From: Amycolatopsis sp. cg9
Lineage (GTDB): Bacteria; Actinomycetota; Actinomycetes; Mycobacteriales; Pseudonocardiaceae
NCBI RefSeq assembly: GCF_041346945.1
Contig: NZ_CP166850.1
Location: forward strand, 744,001 to 808,000
Reading direction: 5' to 3'
DNA length: 64,000 bases
Part shown: positions 25,401 to 32,819 of the stretch, in pieces
How positions within the stretch are numbered: the first letter of the stretch is position 1
Layout: every line of letters begins with the position of its first letter
The notes under the pieces: generated by a model
What the model was told of the DNA's origin: nothing
Databases searched by the model: none
The model's input: only the letters and a program-made list of their open reading frames with translations
Translations under genes and position numbers: made by a program

Positions 25401-27661
25401 GGCCCCAACGACGCCAGACCGAGCGCGGCGTCCTCGATCGCGTGGGTCGACCACGACCGACGGTGCAGCACGGCTCGGAACACCATCGCACAGCGTTCGT
25501 GGAACTGGACGTCGATCTCCAGAAGACTCGCTGCCGCGGCGACGAGGTCCCGATCCGTGGAACCGGAGTTTTTCAGCACCGCAGTCAGCGTCTCGATCGC
25601 CCGGGCTCGGGGTTCCGGGCCCAAGCCCGCGAGGACGACGGCGGCGTCGCCGTGCTGCGAAGCCGTGGCGGCAGGGTTGTAGAGCACTGATTCCAAACCG
25701 AATATCGCCGCGCCGCGATCGTCCCCACCACATCGGGAGAGCGCCTCGGCGGCGTCGAGACGAGCCTGCACACCGACGCTCGCTTCCCGCACCACAGTCC
25801 GGAGTGTCTCCACCGCCTCCGCACGGGTGTCGTGACCGAGCCTCGTCCCCAACGCCACGGCCGCCTCGACGCGCGAAGGCCACGGGACCCGACCGTCGCG
25901 CATGAGGTCGTGGAGCCAGCCCACCAGACCAGGGTGATGTGCGGCCCGGCTGACCTCGGCGAGGATTTCCCCACCCGGATCCTGGGTGGTCGTGGCCCAT
26001 GCGCGCGCCGTGGCCAGGAACCCACTCACGACGCTTGTTCCCGCAGGCACGTGCCAGGCAAGCAGACGAGCAGCGAGAAGGTGCTGCTGAGGTCCGCTGT
26101 TATGGAGGTACTGGATCAGCCGGTCCGCCTCCGCCGGGTATAACCGCGTGTAGTGCAGCAAGACTCGCCGGGCATAACGACCACGTTCTTCAGGCTCGGC
26201 GGCGTGCAGCAGCTCGACGAAGTCCCGGTTCGACGGATCGAAGCGCCCGGGCAGCAGGCGGCCCTTCGCGGTCGCCGCGAGGTGCTCGGCGAAACTGTGG
26301 TGCAGGAAGCCGAGTTCATCGCCGCGGAGGAGGAACGGGCCAACGGCACGCAAGTGACCGACGAGCTGTTCGCGCCAGTCCGCCAAGGCATCCAATTCGG
26401 GCTGCTCAGAGCGCATCCAGTCACATGCCGCCGTGACCAAGGATGTATCTTCCTCGAGCCTGATCCGACCCAGGTGCTCCAGGAGCCGGCCGCAGTGCCC
26501 GTCGAAGGGGCCGGGCGGCGCCGTGTGGCCGGTCTTGAGGTAGCCGAGGTAAGCCTCGTAAAGCTCGTACTGGTTGTCCGGCAGCGGGCGGTCGGCGTAC
26601 TGCTCGAAGATGATCGCCGCGATCGTGGCGAGCAACGGGACTCTGACCAGTTCGTCCAGGTGAGCATCCCGGACCTGGCGCACAAACCTCTTCGCCTCGC
26701 CGGCGAACTCGGTGAACCAGTGCTCCGCGAACAGGCGGAACGCTTCCTCGTCGAACGGTAGCAGTTCGTAGCGCGCCGCCCCGATCCGCTGGAAGGGGGC
26801 CAGCGTTGATCCCTCGATCGGCCGTGTGGTGAGGACGACGCGGTAGGCGGCTGTGACGTCCGAAGCCCTGGCGGCGAGCACCGAGACCATCCGATCCCGG
26901 ACGGCGGTGTCGGCAATCTCATCAAGCCCGTCCACCAGCAGCAACCATCTGCATCCGACGACCCGCCCGGTGAGGTCGTCGGGTCCCAGCGGCTGGTCGA
27001 GCATCGCCCCGTACTCACTTCGGACGGTATCGGCCAGCGCCTCGAAAAAGGGTAGTTCGAGCCTGGTCGCGAGTTCACGCGCGGTCAGTCGCAGCGGGAC
27101 GACGGGCTCACCCAGGGGTGGGGATTCGTCGAACGCCTGCCACTGGTAGGCCACGTCGGCGGCCAGCCGCAGGGACAGGGTGGATTTCCCCTGGCCAGGC
27201 CCGCCGGTCACCAGCATGTGCTCGGCACCGTCGAGCGCTTCCCGCATGCTCCGCGACGGCGGCCGCACCGTGAGCCGCGCGGTCGGTCGGCCAGGGACGT
27301 CGATCAACCGCCCCTTGCTGTCGAGCACCGGGAGCGATCGCGCCTGATCGGACGGCTGGAGTTCGGACCCCGTCGTCACGTCCTGGCGCACGTAAACGGT
27401 CGAAAGCGACGGACGCCGTGCACCTCGCAACCGATACGGCATGATCTCCGCGTTCTCGATCTGCGCCCGCAACAGCGAAGCGATCTTCGCCGGCAGCTCA
27501 GGCAGCTCGTCCCACCCCGCCGGCGGGTCCACCACAGCCGGCGGCACCTCCCGAGGCACGCCGACGTACATGTCGCCGTGCACCGCCGTCACCTGGACTG
27601 CCGTGCCGTCGACCTTTCCCGAAATCACGTTCGCCGTCTCCGGGTGCACTTCCTCTGCCAC
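22442..27661 (-). CDS. NACHT-domain NTPase with N-terminal amyloid (RHIM/BASS-like) motif and HEAT-like repeats
   Basis: A 1739-residue STAND/NLR-type protein. The GTG at 27661 is chosen because GGAGGAG precedes it by 6 nt. Residues 11-34 carry NVISGKVDGTAVQVTAVHGD, which matches the tail motif of the divergent gene's product. Walker A is GGPGQGKST (about 153-161). Walker B is LLLVDGLDE (240-248), and the sensor arginine is in VVLTTRP (about 280). HHSFAEHLAA (454-463) closes the winged-helix region. From about residue 480 to the end are helical repeats with recurring LGPE-type turns (GLGPEPRARA, SLGPEYLAEA, ALGPEYHAEA), resembling HEAT repeats and probably the sensing part. GC is visibly lower around 23.8-24.6 kb, suggesting transfer. 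It probably oligomerises on sensing a trigger and seeds amyloid signalling to the divergent effector. Confidence 0.85.
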   Translation of the reverse strand: MAEEVHPETANVISGKVDGTAVQVTAVHGDMYVGVPREVPPAVVDPPAGWDELPELPAKIASLLRAQIENAEIMPYRLRGARRPSLSTVYVRQDVTTGSELQPSDQARSLPVLDSKGRLIDVPGRPTARLTVRPPSRSMREALDGAEHMLVTGGPGQGKSTLSLRLAADVAYQWQAFDESPPLGEPVVPLRLTARELATRLELPFFEALADTVRSEYGAMLDQPLGPDDLTGRVVGCRWLLLVDGLDEIADTAVRDRMVSVLAARASDVTAAYRVVLTTRPIEGSTLAPFQRIGAARYELLPFDEEAFRLFAEHWFTEFAGEAKRFVRQVRDAHLDELVRVPLLATIAAIIFEQYADRPLPDNQYELYEAYLGYLKTGHTAPPGPFDGHCGRLLEHLGRIRLEEDTSLVTAACDWMRSEQPELDALADWREQLVGHLRAVGPFLLRGDELGFLHHSFAEHLAATAKGRLLPGRFDPSNRDFVELLHAAEPEERGRYARRVLLHYTRLYPAEADRLIQYLHNSGPQQHLLAARLLAWHVPAGTSVVSGFLATARAWATTTQDPGGEILAEVSRAAHHPGLVGWLHDLMRDGRVPWPSRVEAAVALGTRLGHDTRAEAVETLRTVVREASVGVQARLDAAEALSRCGGDDRGAAIFGLESVLYNPAATASQHGDAAVVLAGLGPEPRARAIETLTAVLKNSGSTDRDLVAAAASLLEIDVQFHERCAMVFRAVLHRRSWSTHAIEDAALGLASLGPEYLAEAAATLEGRVLDPRLPGHVRVQSASVLLQLGPQHRARAGELVLGLANGPAAKTFDLAYLGSTLADCGPEFHEPAVALVRSVLDDPAVQPGFLLTAGSRLIDLGPDHWPDAAQALTRAATHEQGYDGLSENALGFLATLGGPNKALAVEKLRSALNRPESTVETRCRAAIEFSALGPEYHAEAIGHLIRLSAESLPMKIRLESRRQLECLDPDLDRRAFAELIGLQGGQEGGEAWSEGIPAYHWAAPDPSELGCALERLIDDRELGGRQRCDAVFTLLWMHNRYHATAVRGMAELARDVMGDDQLVLCGRQVSRAGAQPRRIVADALRTMAVSRGTRPGRVCGAAEAMAALDDLDDDGVFSALREIAADFSAEATARCEAVAILARNKIVPPAVAASIIIELRAKLPDYIWSRWIRGVVELAADMVDDLCVVIGDRNTDYSRRLQSAVLVTEMFPARTSEAIAELRSQAQDPYLETFWRNRVMTELASVDSASIPASASKFRTVMADEGRPIDQRCSAAYELGRIDPSAGGCARRTLLQFAGAAELTPRERREALWWLSYFRPDNTTIRYRLALAHDPAAASGWVRAALLRDLTGKDRRLLGRILLSDRLVSPETWAEHVNRWKDGPLAAKAERVLLDRLAGAETGPAGRISAAVTLSKMSPELEPKAVGELEKLSRGRVAGRRARRELASLDRRWRKQFVVDAQAVLADAGRPGRERAVAGSVLVELTSELPGQSRKHLENLLTDERLADRRRLCILFDLGRLDNVRAIRDDHRESIPLRQTAAKKLVGYTRGDRVAAAELFSSISTDSSCHPRMRWSAAKDLAERGLRGHELGTAMLEKLMRDEALPVTARRDAAASLGMLRPDLRGDVLKVLRGFRSEGRPLVRVQVWKAIGDFEPDEGARGLIEMARDHSLGPVVRCRSAWAAARLHRDHREAAAIVAREIAHDEQAPQHIRISAARLLARVSELCRAEARELLERLL

Positions 27662-27813
27662 GCGGTCTCCTCCTGCCCGGCCGGATCCTCCCACGCGGGA
27701 CCGCCTCCGCGGCGTATTCTGCGGGACCGGTGGATCGGGTGACCGTGTGGAAAGCGGAAAGCTCACCCGCTCGGCCGAACCACACTCGGTGATGACGGAC
27801 AGGGGAGGTCGGC
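27662..27813. promoter_or_regulatory. Divergent control region of the NACHT/cyclase pair
   Basis: The 152-bp region separates the two divergently transcribed starts. Both genes have strong SDs (GGAGGAG for NACHT, GGGGAGG for the cyclase-like gene). GCGGGACCG is directly repeated at 27695-27703 and 27721-27729, 26 bp apart, and could be a shared operator. No -10 is unambiguous on either strand. Confidence 0.35.
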
Positions 27814-28596
27814 ATGACGATCAACGACGAGTTGCCGCCGTATCGGGCTTTGCTGGTGGTGGACACCAAGGGGTTCGGGAGCAATTCCGATGCCGATCAA
27901 GGGGTGCTCGCCGCGATGATTCCGGATGTGCTCGGTCAGGCTTTCGAACGCGCCGGGCTCGGCGAAGTCTGGAAGACCGCCTTGTTCCCGCACGGCACCG
28001 GCGACGGGTACGGCGTCGGGTTCGAACCGCGATTCCTGCCTGCCGTCGTCTCGAAGTTCTTCGACGCGCTCGAAAGCGTGCTCGCCGAACGGGATGTGCG
28101 GCTGCGGGCCACCAGCCGGTACCTGCGGATGCGGATGCGGGCCAGCCTGAACGTCGGGCCGATTCGCGAAGCCGACGGCGAAAGTTCCGCCGTCGCGATC
28201 GGGGCCGCGGTGATCACCACCCATCGGCTGCTCGATTCCGCGCCGGTGCGGGAGGTGCTCACCCTGTCCGATCCCGACCAGACTTTCCTGTCCGTCGTGC
28301 TGTCGCAGCGGATCTTCGAGGACGTTCTCGCCAGCGGTTACGCGACACTGCCGAAATCACGGGTAGTGCCGGCCGACGTCGAGGTCAAGGAATACCGCGG
28401 CACGGTTTACCTCTACGTGCCGAACCCCAGTGGAGAACTGCTGCGGCGCGGCGTCGGAACGGGATACGAAAAGAAACTGGCCGCCACGGAGGAAGTGCGG
28501 CCCGAAGGGACGACGAACGTGATCACCGGGATGCACGGCGGCACCGCCATCCAGATCGGCCGCGTGCACGGGAACGTGAACCACTCCGGAAGCTAA
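27814..28596 (+). CDS. Class III nucleotide-cyclase-like protein with C-terminal amyloid (RHIM/BASS-like) motif
   Basis: A 260-residue protein. Residues 10 to about 220 resemble a class III nucleotidyl cyclase domain. LLVVDTKGF gives the first metal Asp (D17) and HGTGDGYGVGF the second (D64), and RMRMRASLNVGPI and GAAVITTHRLLD are the strand and helix before the active site. The transition-state Asn of the usual N-x3-R is replaced by Ile while the Arg is kept, so catalysis may be altered. Residues 235-258, starting NVITGMHGGTAIQIGRVHGN, form a C-terminal motif with the IQIG core known from RHIM motifs, matching the NACHT N terminus at 11 of 24 positions. The ATG has GGGGAGG 6 nt upstream. The stop overlaps the convergent TetR gene. 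It is probably the effector of the NACHT protein. Confidence 0.75.
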   Translation: MTINDELPPYRALLVVDTKGFGSNSDADQGVLAAMIPDVLGQAFERAGLGEVWKTALFPHGTGDGYGVGFEPRFLPAVVSKFFDALESVLAERDVRLRATSRYLRMRMRASLNVGPIREADGESSAVAIGAAVITTHRLLDSAPVREVLTLSDPDQTFLSVVLSQRIFEDVLASGYATLPKSRVVPADVEVKEYRGTVYLYVPNPSGELLRRGVGTGYEKKLAATEEVRPEGTTNVITGMHGGTAIQIGRVHGNVNHSGS

Positions 28597-29174
28597 CGCA
28601 GCTCGGTGAGCGCCGCCGCCAGTGCGTTCTGCTGCACCCCCGCCGGATAGCCGCGCGGGTCCGCCGCCGCCAAGACGTTCAAGCCCTCCACCAACGCCAC
28701 CAAGCTCTTCGTCGTCAGCTCGACCCGCTCGTCCGTCCACTCAGGACGGCACGCCGCCACCAGCCGCCCCACCCTGGCCAGGAACGAGTGGTTGGCGGCG
28801 CGGTGGCGTTCGGCCAGGTCGTCGTCGGCCAGTGCCGCCGCCAGGAAGCCCACCCACACGCGGGATTCGTCGTGGTGGCCGTGCGGGAGGTCGACCGCCT
28901 GGCCGAGGACCGCTTCCAGCGCCCCGAACGCGTCGAGACTCGCCGCCTCGGCCGCGTCCGCGCGGACTGCCGTGCGCTCGTAGAGGAGGTCTCGCGCGTG
29001 CAGCAGCAGGGCCTTCTTGGTCGGGAACGCGTGCATGACCAGGCCCGTCGTGCAGCCGGCGCGCTCGGCGACCGCGCGCAGCGTCAGTCCCGGGAGGCCG
29101 TCCTCGGCGAGTACCCGCCACGTCGCGTTGGACAGCAGGTCCCGTTGCGCCTGGACGTCGCGCTGCTTCGGCAA
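28593..29174 (-). CDS. TetR-family transcriptional regulator
   Basis: A 193-residue protein. The N-terminal HTH is RDLLSNATWRVLAEDGLPGLTLRAVAERAGCTTGLVMHAFPTKKALLLHA, followed by an all-helical ligand domain similar to the TetR_C group with HHDESRVWVGFLAAALAD. The start is the TTG at 29174 with a very strong AAGGAGG 6 nt upstream. It is divergent from a GNAT gene with a three-half-site operator between them. Its stop overlaps that of the cyclase-like gene by 4 bases; this is convergence and does not imply shared function. Confidence 0.85.
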   Translation of the reverse strand: MPKQRDVQAQRDLLSNATWRVLAEDGLPGLTLRAVAERAGCTTGLVMHAFPTKKALLLHARDLLYERTAVRADAAEAASLDAFGALEAVLGQAVDLPHGHHDESRVWVGFLAAALADDDLAERHRAANHSFLARVGRLVAACRPEWTDERVELTTKSLVALVEGLNVLAAADPRGYPAGVQQNALAAALTELR

Positions 29175-29195
29175 GTCCGCCTCCTTCCCGGGAAG

Positions 29196-29227
29196 CGTAA
29201 CAGATGCTACGGTAACAACTGTTACGG
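29196..29227. promoter_or_regulatory. GTAACA/TGTTAC operator between TetR and GNAT genes
   Basis: Within 32 bp there are three half-sites: CGTAACA (29196-29202), GGTAACA (29211-29217) and TGTTACGG (29220-29227). The last two form the perfect dyad GTAACA-N2-TGTTAC (29212-29225). This is a typical TetR autoregulatory operator in a divergent promoter region. Confidence 0.6.
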
Positions 29228-29245
29228 ATAAGGGGGTACCACCTG

Positions 29246-29710
29246 ATGCTCGACTGCACGTTCGCCATCGACCCGGTGACCTGGGACGACCCCGACGCCG
29301 TCCGCCTGCGCGCGGCCCAGCGCACCGAACTGGACGCCCGCTACGGCACCGGCGACCACGAGCCCGGCGCGGTCCCGACCGCCGAGACCGTCGCCGTGTT
29401 CCTCGTCGCGCGGGACGCCGCCGGGACGGCTCTCGGCTGCGGTGGGCTGCGGCTGCTCGGACCGGGGTCCGGCGAGGTCAAGCGCATGTACGTCGAGCCG
29501 GCGGCCCGCGGCACCGGCGTCGCGACCGCCCTGCTGCGCGCGCTCGAAGACCACGCGCGGGAGCTCGGCATCGCCCGGCTGCTGCTGGAGACCGGCACCG
29601 GGCAGCCGGACGCGATCCGCTTCTACCGGCGCGAAGGCTACGAACCGATCGAGGCGTACGGGCCGTACGTCGGCGAGCCGCTCTCGCGGTGTTACGCGCG
29701 CGACCTCTGA
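29246..29710 (+). CDS. GNAT-family N-acetyltransferase
   Basis: A 154-residue single-domain acetyltransferase. Motif A is VKRMYVEPAARGTGVATALLRALEDHARELGIARLLLETG (R-G-T-G-V-A pyrophosphate loop). It is followed by QPDAIRFYRREGYEPIEAYGPY, the motif B segment with the Tyr usually near the thiol. Substrate unknown. It is divergent from the TetR gene and probably repressed by it through the GTAACA operator, so a ligand-induced modification or resistance function is plausible. Confidence 0.83.
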   Translation: MLDCTFAIDPVTWDDPDAVRLRAAQRTELDARYGTGDHEPGAVPTAETVAVFLVARDAAGTALGCGGLRLLGPGSGEVKRMYVEPAARGTGVATALLRALEDHARELGIARLLLETGTGQPDAIRFYRREGYEPIEAYGPYVGEPLSRCYARDL

Positions 29711-29809
29711 TCGGATTTCCGATGGGCGGCCCAGGCCGGCCTATTGGTGACCGAGGGGTGCACCGCCCTACCGTCGAGGGCACGGTGATCCCGACAAGAC
29801 GGAGTTCCC

Positions 29810-30700
29810 TTGCGCATCAAGCAGATCGGCGTCGCGCTGACCGCGGCCGCCACCCTCGTCCTCCCCGCCGCGCCCGCCCAGGCGGCCGCGCGGATCATCC
29901 CGCTCGACCTCGCCGCCGGGCAGCAGCCGGAAAACCTCGCGCTCGAGCCCGACGGTTCGGCCGATCTCACCTTCGCCTACACCGGCGAAATCGGCCGGGT
30001 CACGCCCGGCGGCCGGGTGAGCGTCATCGCCCGCGTCCCCGTGCCCGCCGACGGCGACGTCCCGGTCGTCCACAGGAACCTGTTCCTCGGCGGCATCGTG
30101 CGGGCCCCGGGCGGCGACCTCTACTTCGCCGTCTCCACCGGCACGGCGGCGACCGGCCTCTACCGCGTGCGGCCGGGCGGCACCCCGGTCAAGGTGGCTT
30201 CCCTGCCGCCGTCCGGGTTCCAGAACGGTGTCGCGCGCGATCCCGCCAGCGGTGACGTCTTCGTCGCCGATTCGTTCGGTTCGGTCGTCCGGCGCGTCTC
30301 GCCGGGCACCGGCCGGGTGACCGACTGGGCCACCGGCGACCTGCTCGCCCCGGTGAGCGGTTTCGGCGCCAACGGCGTGAAGGTCCACGACGGCGCGGTC
30401 TGGGTGTCCAACCTGGACCGCGGCACGATCGTCCGGTTCCCGCTGGACGGGGCACCGGGCCGGGTGGCCGTCACCGGACTCGGCCCGGTGGACGACTTCG
30501 CCTTCCGCGGCACCACCGTCGTCGCGGCGATCAACCAGGAGAACCGGGTCGTCGCGGTCGGCCGCGACGGCATCCGCACCGTGTTGTCCATTTCGGACGG
30601 ATTGGCCAACCCCACCGCGATCGCCGTCCGCGGCGGCGAACTGTACGTCACCGACAGCGCGTACTTCGGTGGCACCCCGAACCTCCTGCGGAGCCGCTGA
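29810..30700 (+). CDS. Secreted ScyD/ScyE-like beta-propeller protein
   Basis: The protein has 296 residues. The signal peptide (MRIKQIGVALTAAATLVL, AxA cleavage near residue 25) is followed by repeated blades of the NHL/SMP-30 type. Examples are NLALEPDGSADLTFAYTGEIGRVTPGG, GVARDPASGDVFVADSFGSVVRRVSPG, GVKVHDGAVWVSNLDRGTIVRFPLDG and AIAVRGGELYVTDSAYFGG. Such extracellular propellers can be lactonases or binding proteins; no catalytic residues are assigned. The start is a TTG with GGAG 6 nt upstream. It is a single gene with 99 bp of upstream space. Confidence 0.78.
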   Translation: MRIKQIGVALTAAATLVLPAAPAQAAARIIPLDLAAGQQPENLALEPDGSADLTFAYTGEIGRVTPGGRVSVIARVPVPADGDVPVVHRNLFLGGIVRAPGGDLYFAVSTGTAATGLYRVRPGGTPVKVASLPPSGFQNGVARDPASGDVFVADSFGSVVRRVSPGTGRVTDWATGDLLAPVSGFGANGVKVHDGAVWVSNLDRGTIVRFPLDGAPGRVAVTGLGPVDDFAFRGTTVVAAINQENRVVAVGRDGIRTVLSISDGLANPTAIAVRGGELYVTDSAYFGGTPNLLRSR

Positions 30701-30928
30701 AAGACCGGACGGACCCTCCCATCGGCACGTGCATCCGCACGCGAGTCGTGCACGGGATGTCAAGATCCGGGCCATCGGTTGCCGCGTCCGGGGTTCCGCC
30801 GGTAAGTTGGCGGCGCGCTGCACGGTGGAAGCGGGGAGGTGACCGCCGCGGGAAGCGCTTTCCGGCCGGTACGGGTCGCCGCCGGAGTGCAGGAGGGAAG
30901 CAGTGCCTTGGTGTTGCGGGGAACGGTC
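30701..30928. other. Intergenic region with a cre/LacI-like palindrome
   Basis: The space between the propeller gene and the 111-residue gene holds a weak 6-bp stem (CGTGCA 30728-30733 / TGCACG 30749-30754), possibly a terminator. GGAAGCGCTTTCC (30851-30863) resembles operators of LacI-family proteins. No ORF in it looks real. Confidence 0.35.
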
Positions 30929-31264
30929 ATGGCCGAACGGGTGACCGAGCCGTACCTGGTCGACCTCGAAGCCATCGCGGGCGAGCTGCAACGCGGCAAG
31001 TGGTGCGTCTACCTGCACGAATGGCTGGGCGACGACTACGACCTCCCGACCTGGCGGGACCAGGTGGCCGCCGCGGCCGAGCGGTCCGGCATCGAGGTGT
31101 GCTTCATCGAGATCCCGCGCAAGGACATGACGCTCGTGGCCAACGTGCGCGCCCTGCCCAGCTTCGAGCAGGTCACCGAGTCCGTGGCGGCGCTGGAGCA
31201 CTACCGGGGGCTGGCCGCCGGTCGCGGGTGGCGCGGCGCGGCCGCCCGCCGCCCGGCCCGCTGA
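30929..31264 (+). CDS. Conserved-looking small protein of unknown function
   Basis: A 111-residue soluble protein. It starts MAERVTEPYLVDLEAIAGEL and contains KWCVYLHEWLGDDYDLPTW and GIEVCFIEIPRKDMTLVANV, which look like an alternating alpha/beta domain. It ends in an Ala/Arg-rich tail. I do not recognise the family. The ATG at 30929 has GGGGA 7 nt upstream; an in-frame upstream extension to 30839 has no comparable signal. It is convergent with the FGGY kinase gene, 6 bp away. Confidence 0.6.
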   Translation: MAERVTEPYLVDLEAIAGELQRGKWCVYLHEWLGDDYDLPTWRDQVAAAAERSGIEVCFIEIPRKDMTLVANVRALPSFEQVTESVAALEHYRGLAAGRGWRGAAARRPAR

Positions 31265-31270
31265 CCCGGG

Positions 31271-32761
31271 CTACGCACCGGCCGCGTGCTGCTGCGCGGC
31301 CAGGAAGTGCGCCGTTTCCGCCGTGGCCTCGTAGAGCGCGCGGTAGTGCCGGTAGAACTCCCCGTACCGCGCGCTGTTCGCCGGGTCCGGCTCGACCGTC
31401 CCGGCGATCGGGTTGACGCGCGGGAAATCGACCTCGACGCCGGTGGCCTCGGCCGCCAGCAGGGCGTCGCCGAGGCCGGCCCCGATCGTCTCGGCCGGGA
31501 TCTGCTGCGGCAGCCCGGTGACGTCGGAGACGATGCGCGTCCACAGTCCGCCCGTGGTCCCGCCGCCGACCGCGACCAGCCGCCCGGCCGCGCCGCCCGC
31601 GGCGGCCATCGCCTCCAAGTTGTGCCGCACGCCGTAGGCCGTGCCTTCGAGGGCCGCGCGGTAGATCTCCGCGCGGCCGTGCCCGGTCGTCAGCCCGGCC
31701 AGCACGCCGCGGGCGGCCGGGTCGAACAACGGCGTCCGCTCCCCCGCGAAGTACGGCAGCAGCAAGAGACCGCGGCTGCCGGCCGGCACCGCCGCGGCCT
31801 CCGCCGTGAGCTCCGCGTACGAACCGCCGACCAGGTCCCGCAGCCAGCCGGTGACCGCGCCGGACGTCGCCATGCCCGCGGCGAGCGTGAAACTGCCCGG
31901 GCCGACCCCGCGCGTGCTCCACAGACCGGGGTGCGGGCGGGGTTCGGCGAGCACCTGGATCAGGAAGAGCGTGCTGCCGTACATGACCATCACGTCGCCC
32001 GGCTCGCGGACGCCGACGCTGGCCGCCTCGGCCCACGCGTCGATCGTCCCGGCCGTCACCGGCAACCCCGCGGGCAGCCCGGTCGCCGCGGCCGCGGCCG
32101 GGGTGACTTCGCCCGCGATCTCGTTCGGCCACAACAGGTCCGGTAGCGGCAACCCGGGCGCGACGCGCTCGGCCCAGTCCGCCGCCCACTCGCCGGCGAC
32201 GAGGTCGTACAACGGCGTGCACTGGCTGGCCGAGTGGTGGTCCAGGACGTACCGGCCGGTCAGCCGGTGCACCAGGAACGAGCTCGCCATCAGGAGTTTC
32301 TCCGTGCGCGCGTAGACGTCCGGCTCGTGCCGCGCCAGCCAGCGCACCTTCGGCCCGACGGCCTGGCTGGTCAACGGCGAACCGCCGCGCGCCAGGATCG
32401 CTTCCGCACCCAGCTCTTCGTTCAGCGACGCGATTTCGGCGCCCGCGCGGGTGTCGACGCCGTAGAGGATCGCCGGTCGCAGCGGCTCGCCCGCCGCGGA
32501 AGCCGGGAGCAGGCACGGCCCGATGCCGCTGACCCCGAGCCCGGCCAGCGGGCGCCCGGCCGCGGCGCGCAGCAGCTCCGCGACGATCGTGGTGAAGTCG
32601 GCCCACCAGACGGTTTCGGCGTCGTGCTCGAACCAGCCGGGGTGCGGCGTCGAAACGGCGTGCTCGCGGACGGCCCTGGCGAGCACCGCGCCGCCGGGGT
32701 CCAGCAGCACGCCTTTCGAACCCGCCGTGCCGATGTCGACGCCGAGCAGCAGTCCCCTCAT
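31271..32761 (-). CDS. FGGY-family carbohydrate kinase
   Basis: A 496-residue sugar kinase. The first phosphate loop is LLLGVDIGTAGSKGVLLD. MVMYGSTLFLIQVL is the second nucleotide segment, and the C-terminal signature reads RLVAVGGGTTGGLWTRIVSDVTGLP. The motif pattern fits the xylulokinase/L-ribulokinase-like branch; the exact sugar is unknown. The ATG at 32761 opens the domain precisely; a GTG at 32770 is in frame. It is divergent from a LacI-family gene 58 bp away, which probably represses it. No transporter or other catabolic gene is adjacent. Confidence 0.86.
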   Translation of the reverse strand: MRGLLLGVDIGTAGSKGVLLDPGGAVLARAVREHAVSTPHPGWFEHDAETVWWADFTTIVAELLRAAAGRPLAGLGVSGIGPCLLPASAAGEPLRPAILYGVDTRAGAEIASLNEELGAEAILARGGSPLTSQAVGPKVRWLARHEPDVYARTEKLLMASSFLVHRLTGRYVLDHHSASQCTPLYDLVAGEWAADWAERVAPGLPLPDLLWPNEIAGEVTPAAAAATGLPAGLPVTAGTIDAWAEAASVGVREPGDVMVMYGSTLFLIQVLAEPRPHPGLWSTRGVGPGSFTLAAGMATSGAVTGWLRDLVGGSYAELTAEAAAVPAGSRGLLLLPYFAGERTPLFDPAARGVLAGLTTGHGRAEIYRAALEGTAYGVRHNLEAMAAAGGAAGRLVAVGGGTTGGLWTRIVSDVTGLPQQIPAETIGAGLGDALLAAEATGVEVDFPRVNPIAGTVEPDPANSARYGEFYRHYRALYEATAETAHFLAAQQHAAGA

Positions 32762-32819
32762 CCGGGCCACGCTATGGTGTGCCGAAAACCCCGTCAAACC
32801 AAGAGCGGATGAGGAACCG

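Noticed and set aside
27661..27766. A longer NACHT protein starting at 27766
   Set aside because: The additional N terminus is Pro/Arg/Gly-rich and has no SD, while the GTG at 27661 has a strong GGAGGAG and puts the amyloid motif at the very N terminus, as in known pairs.
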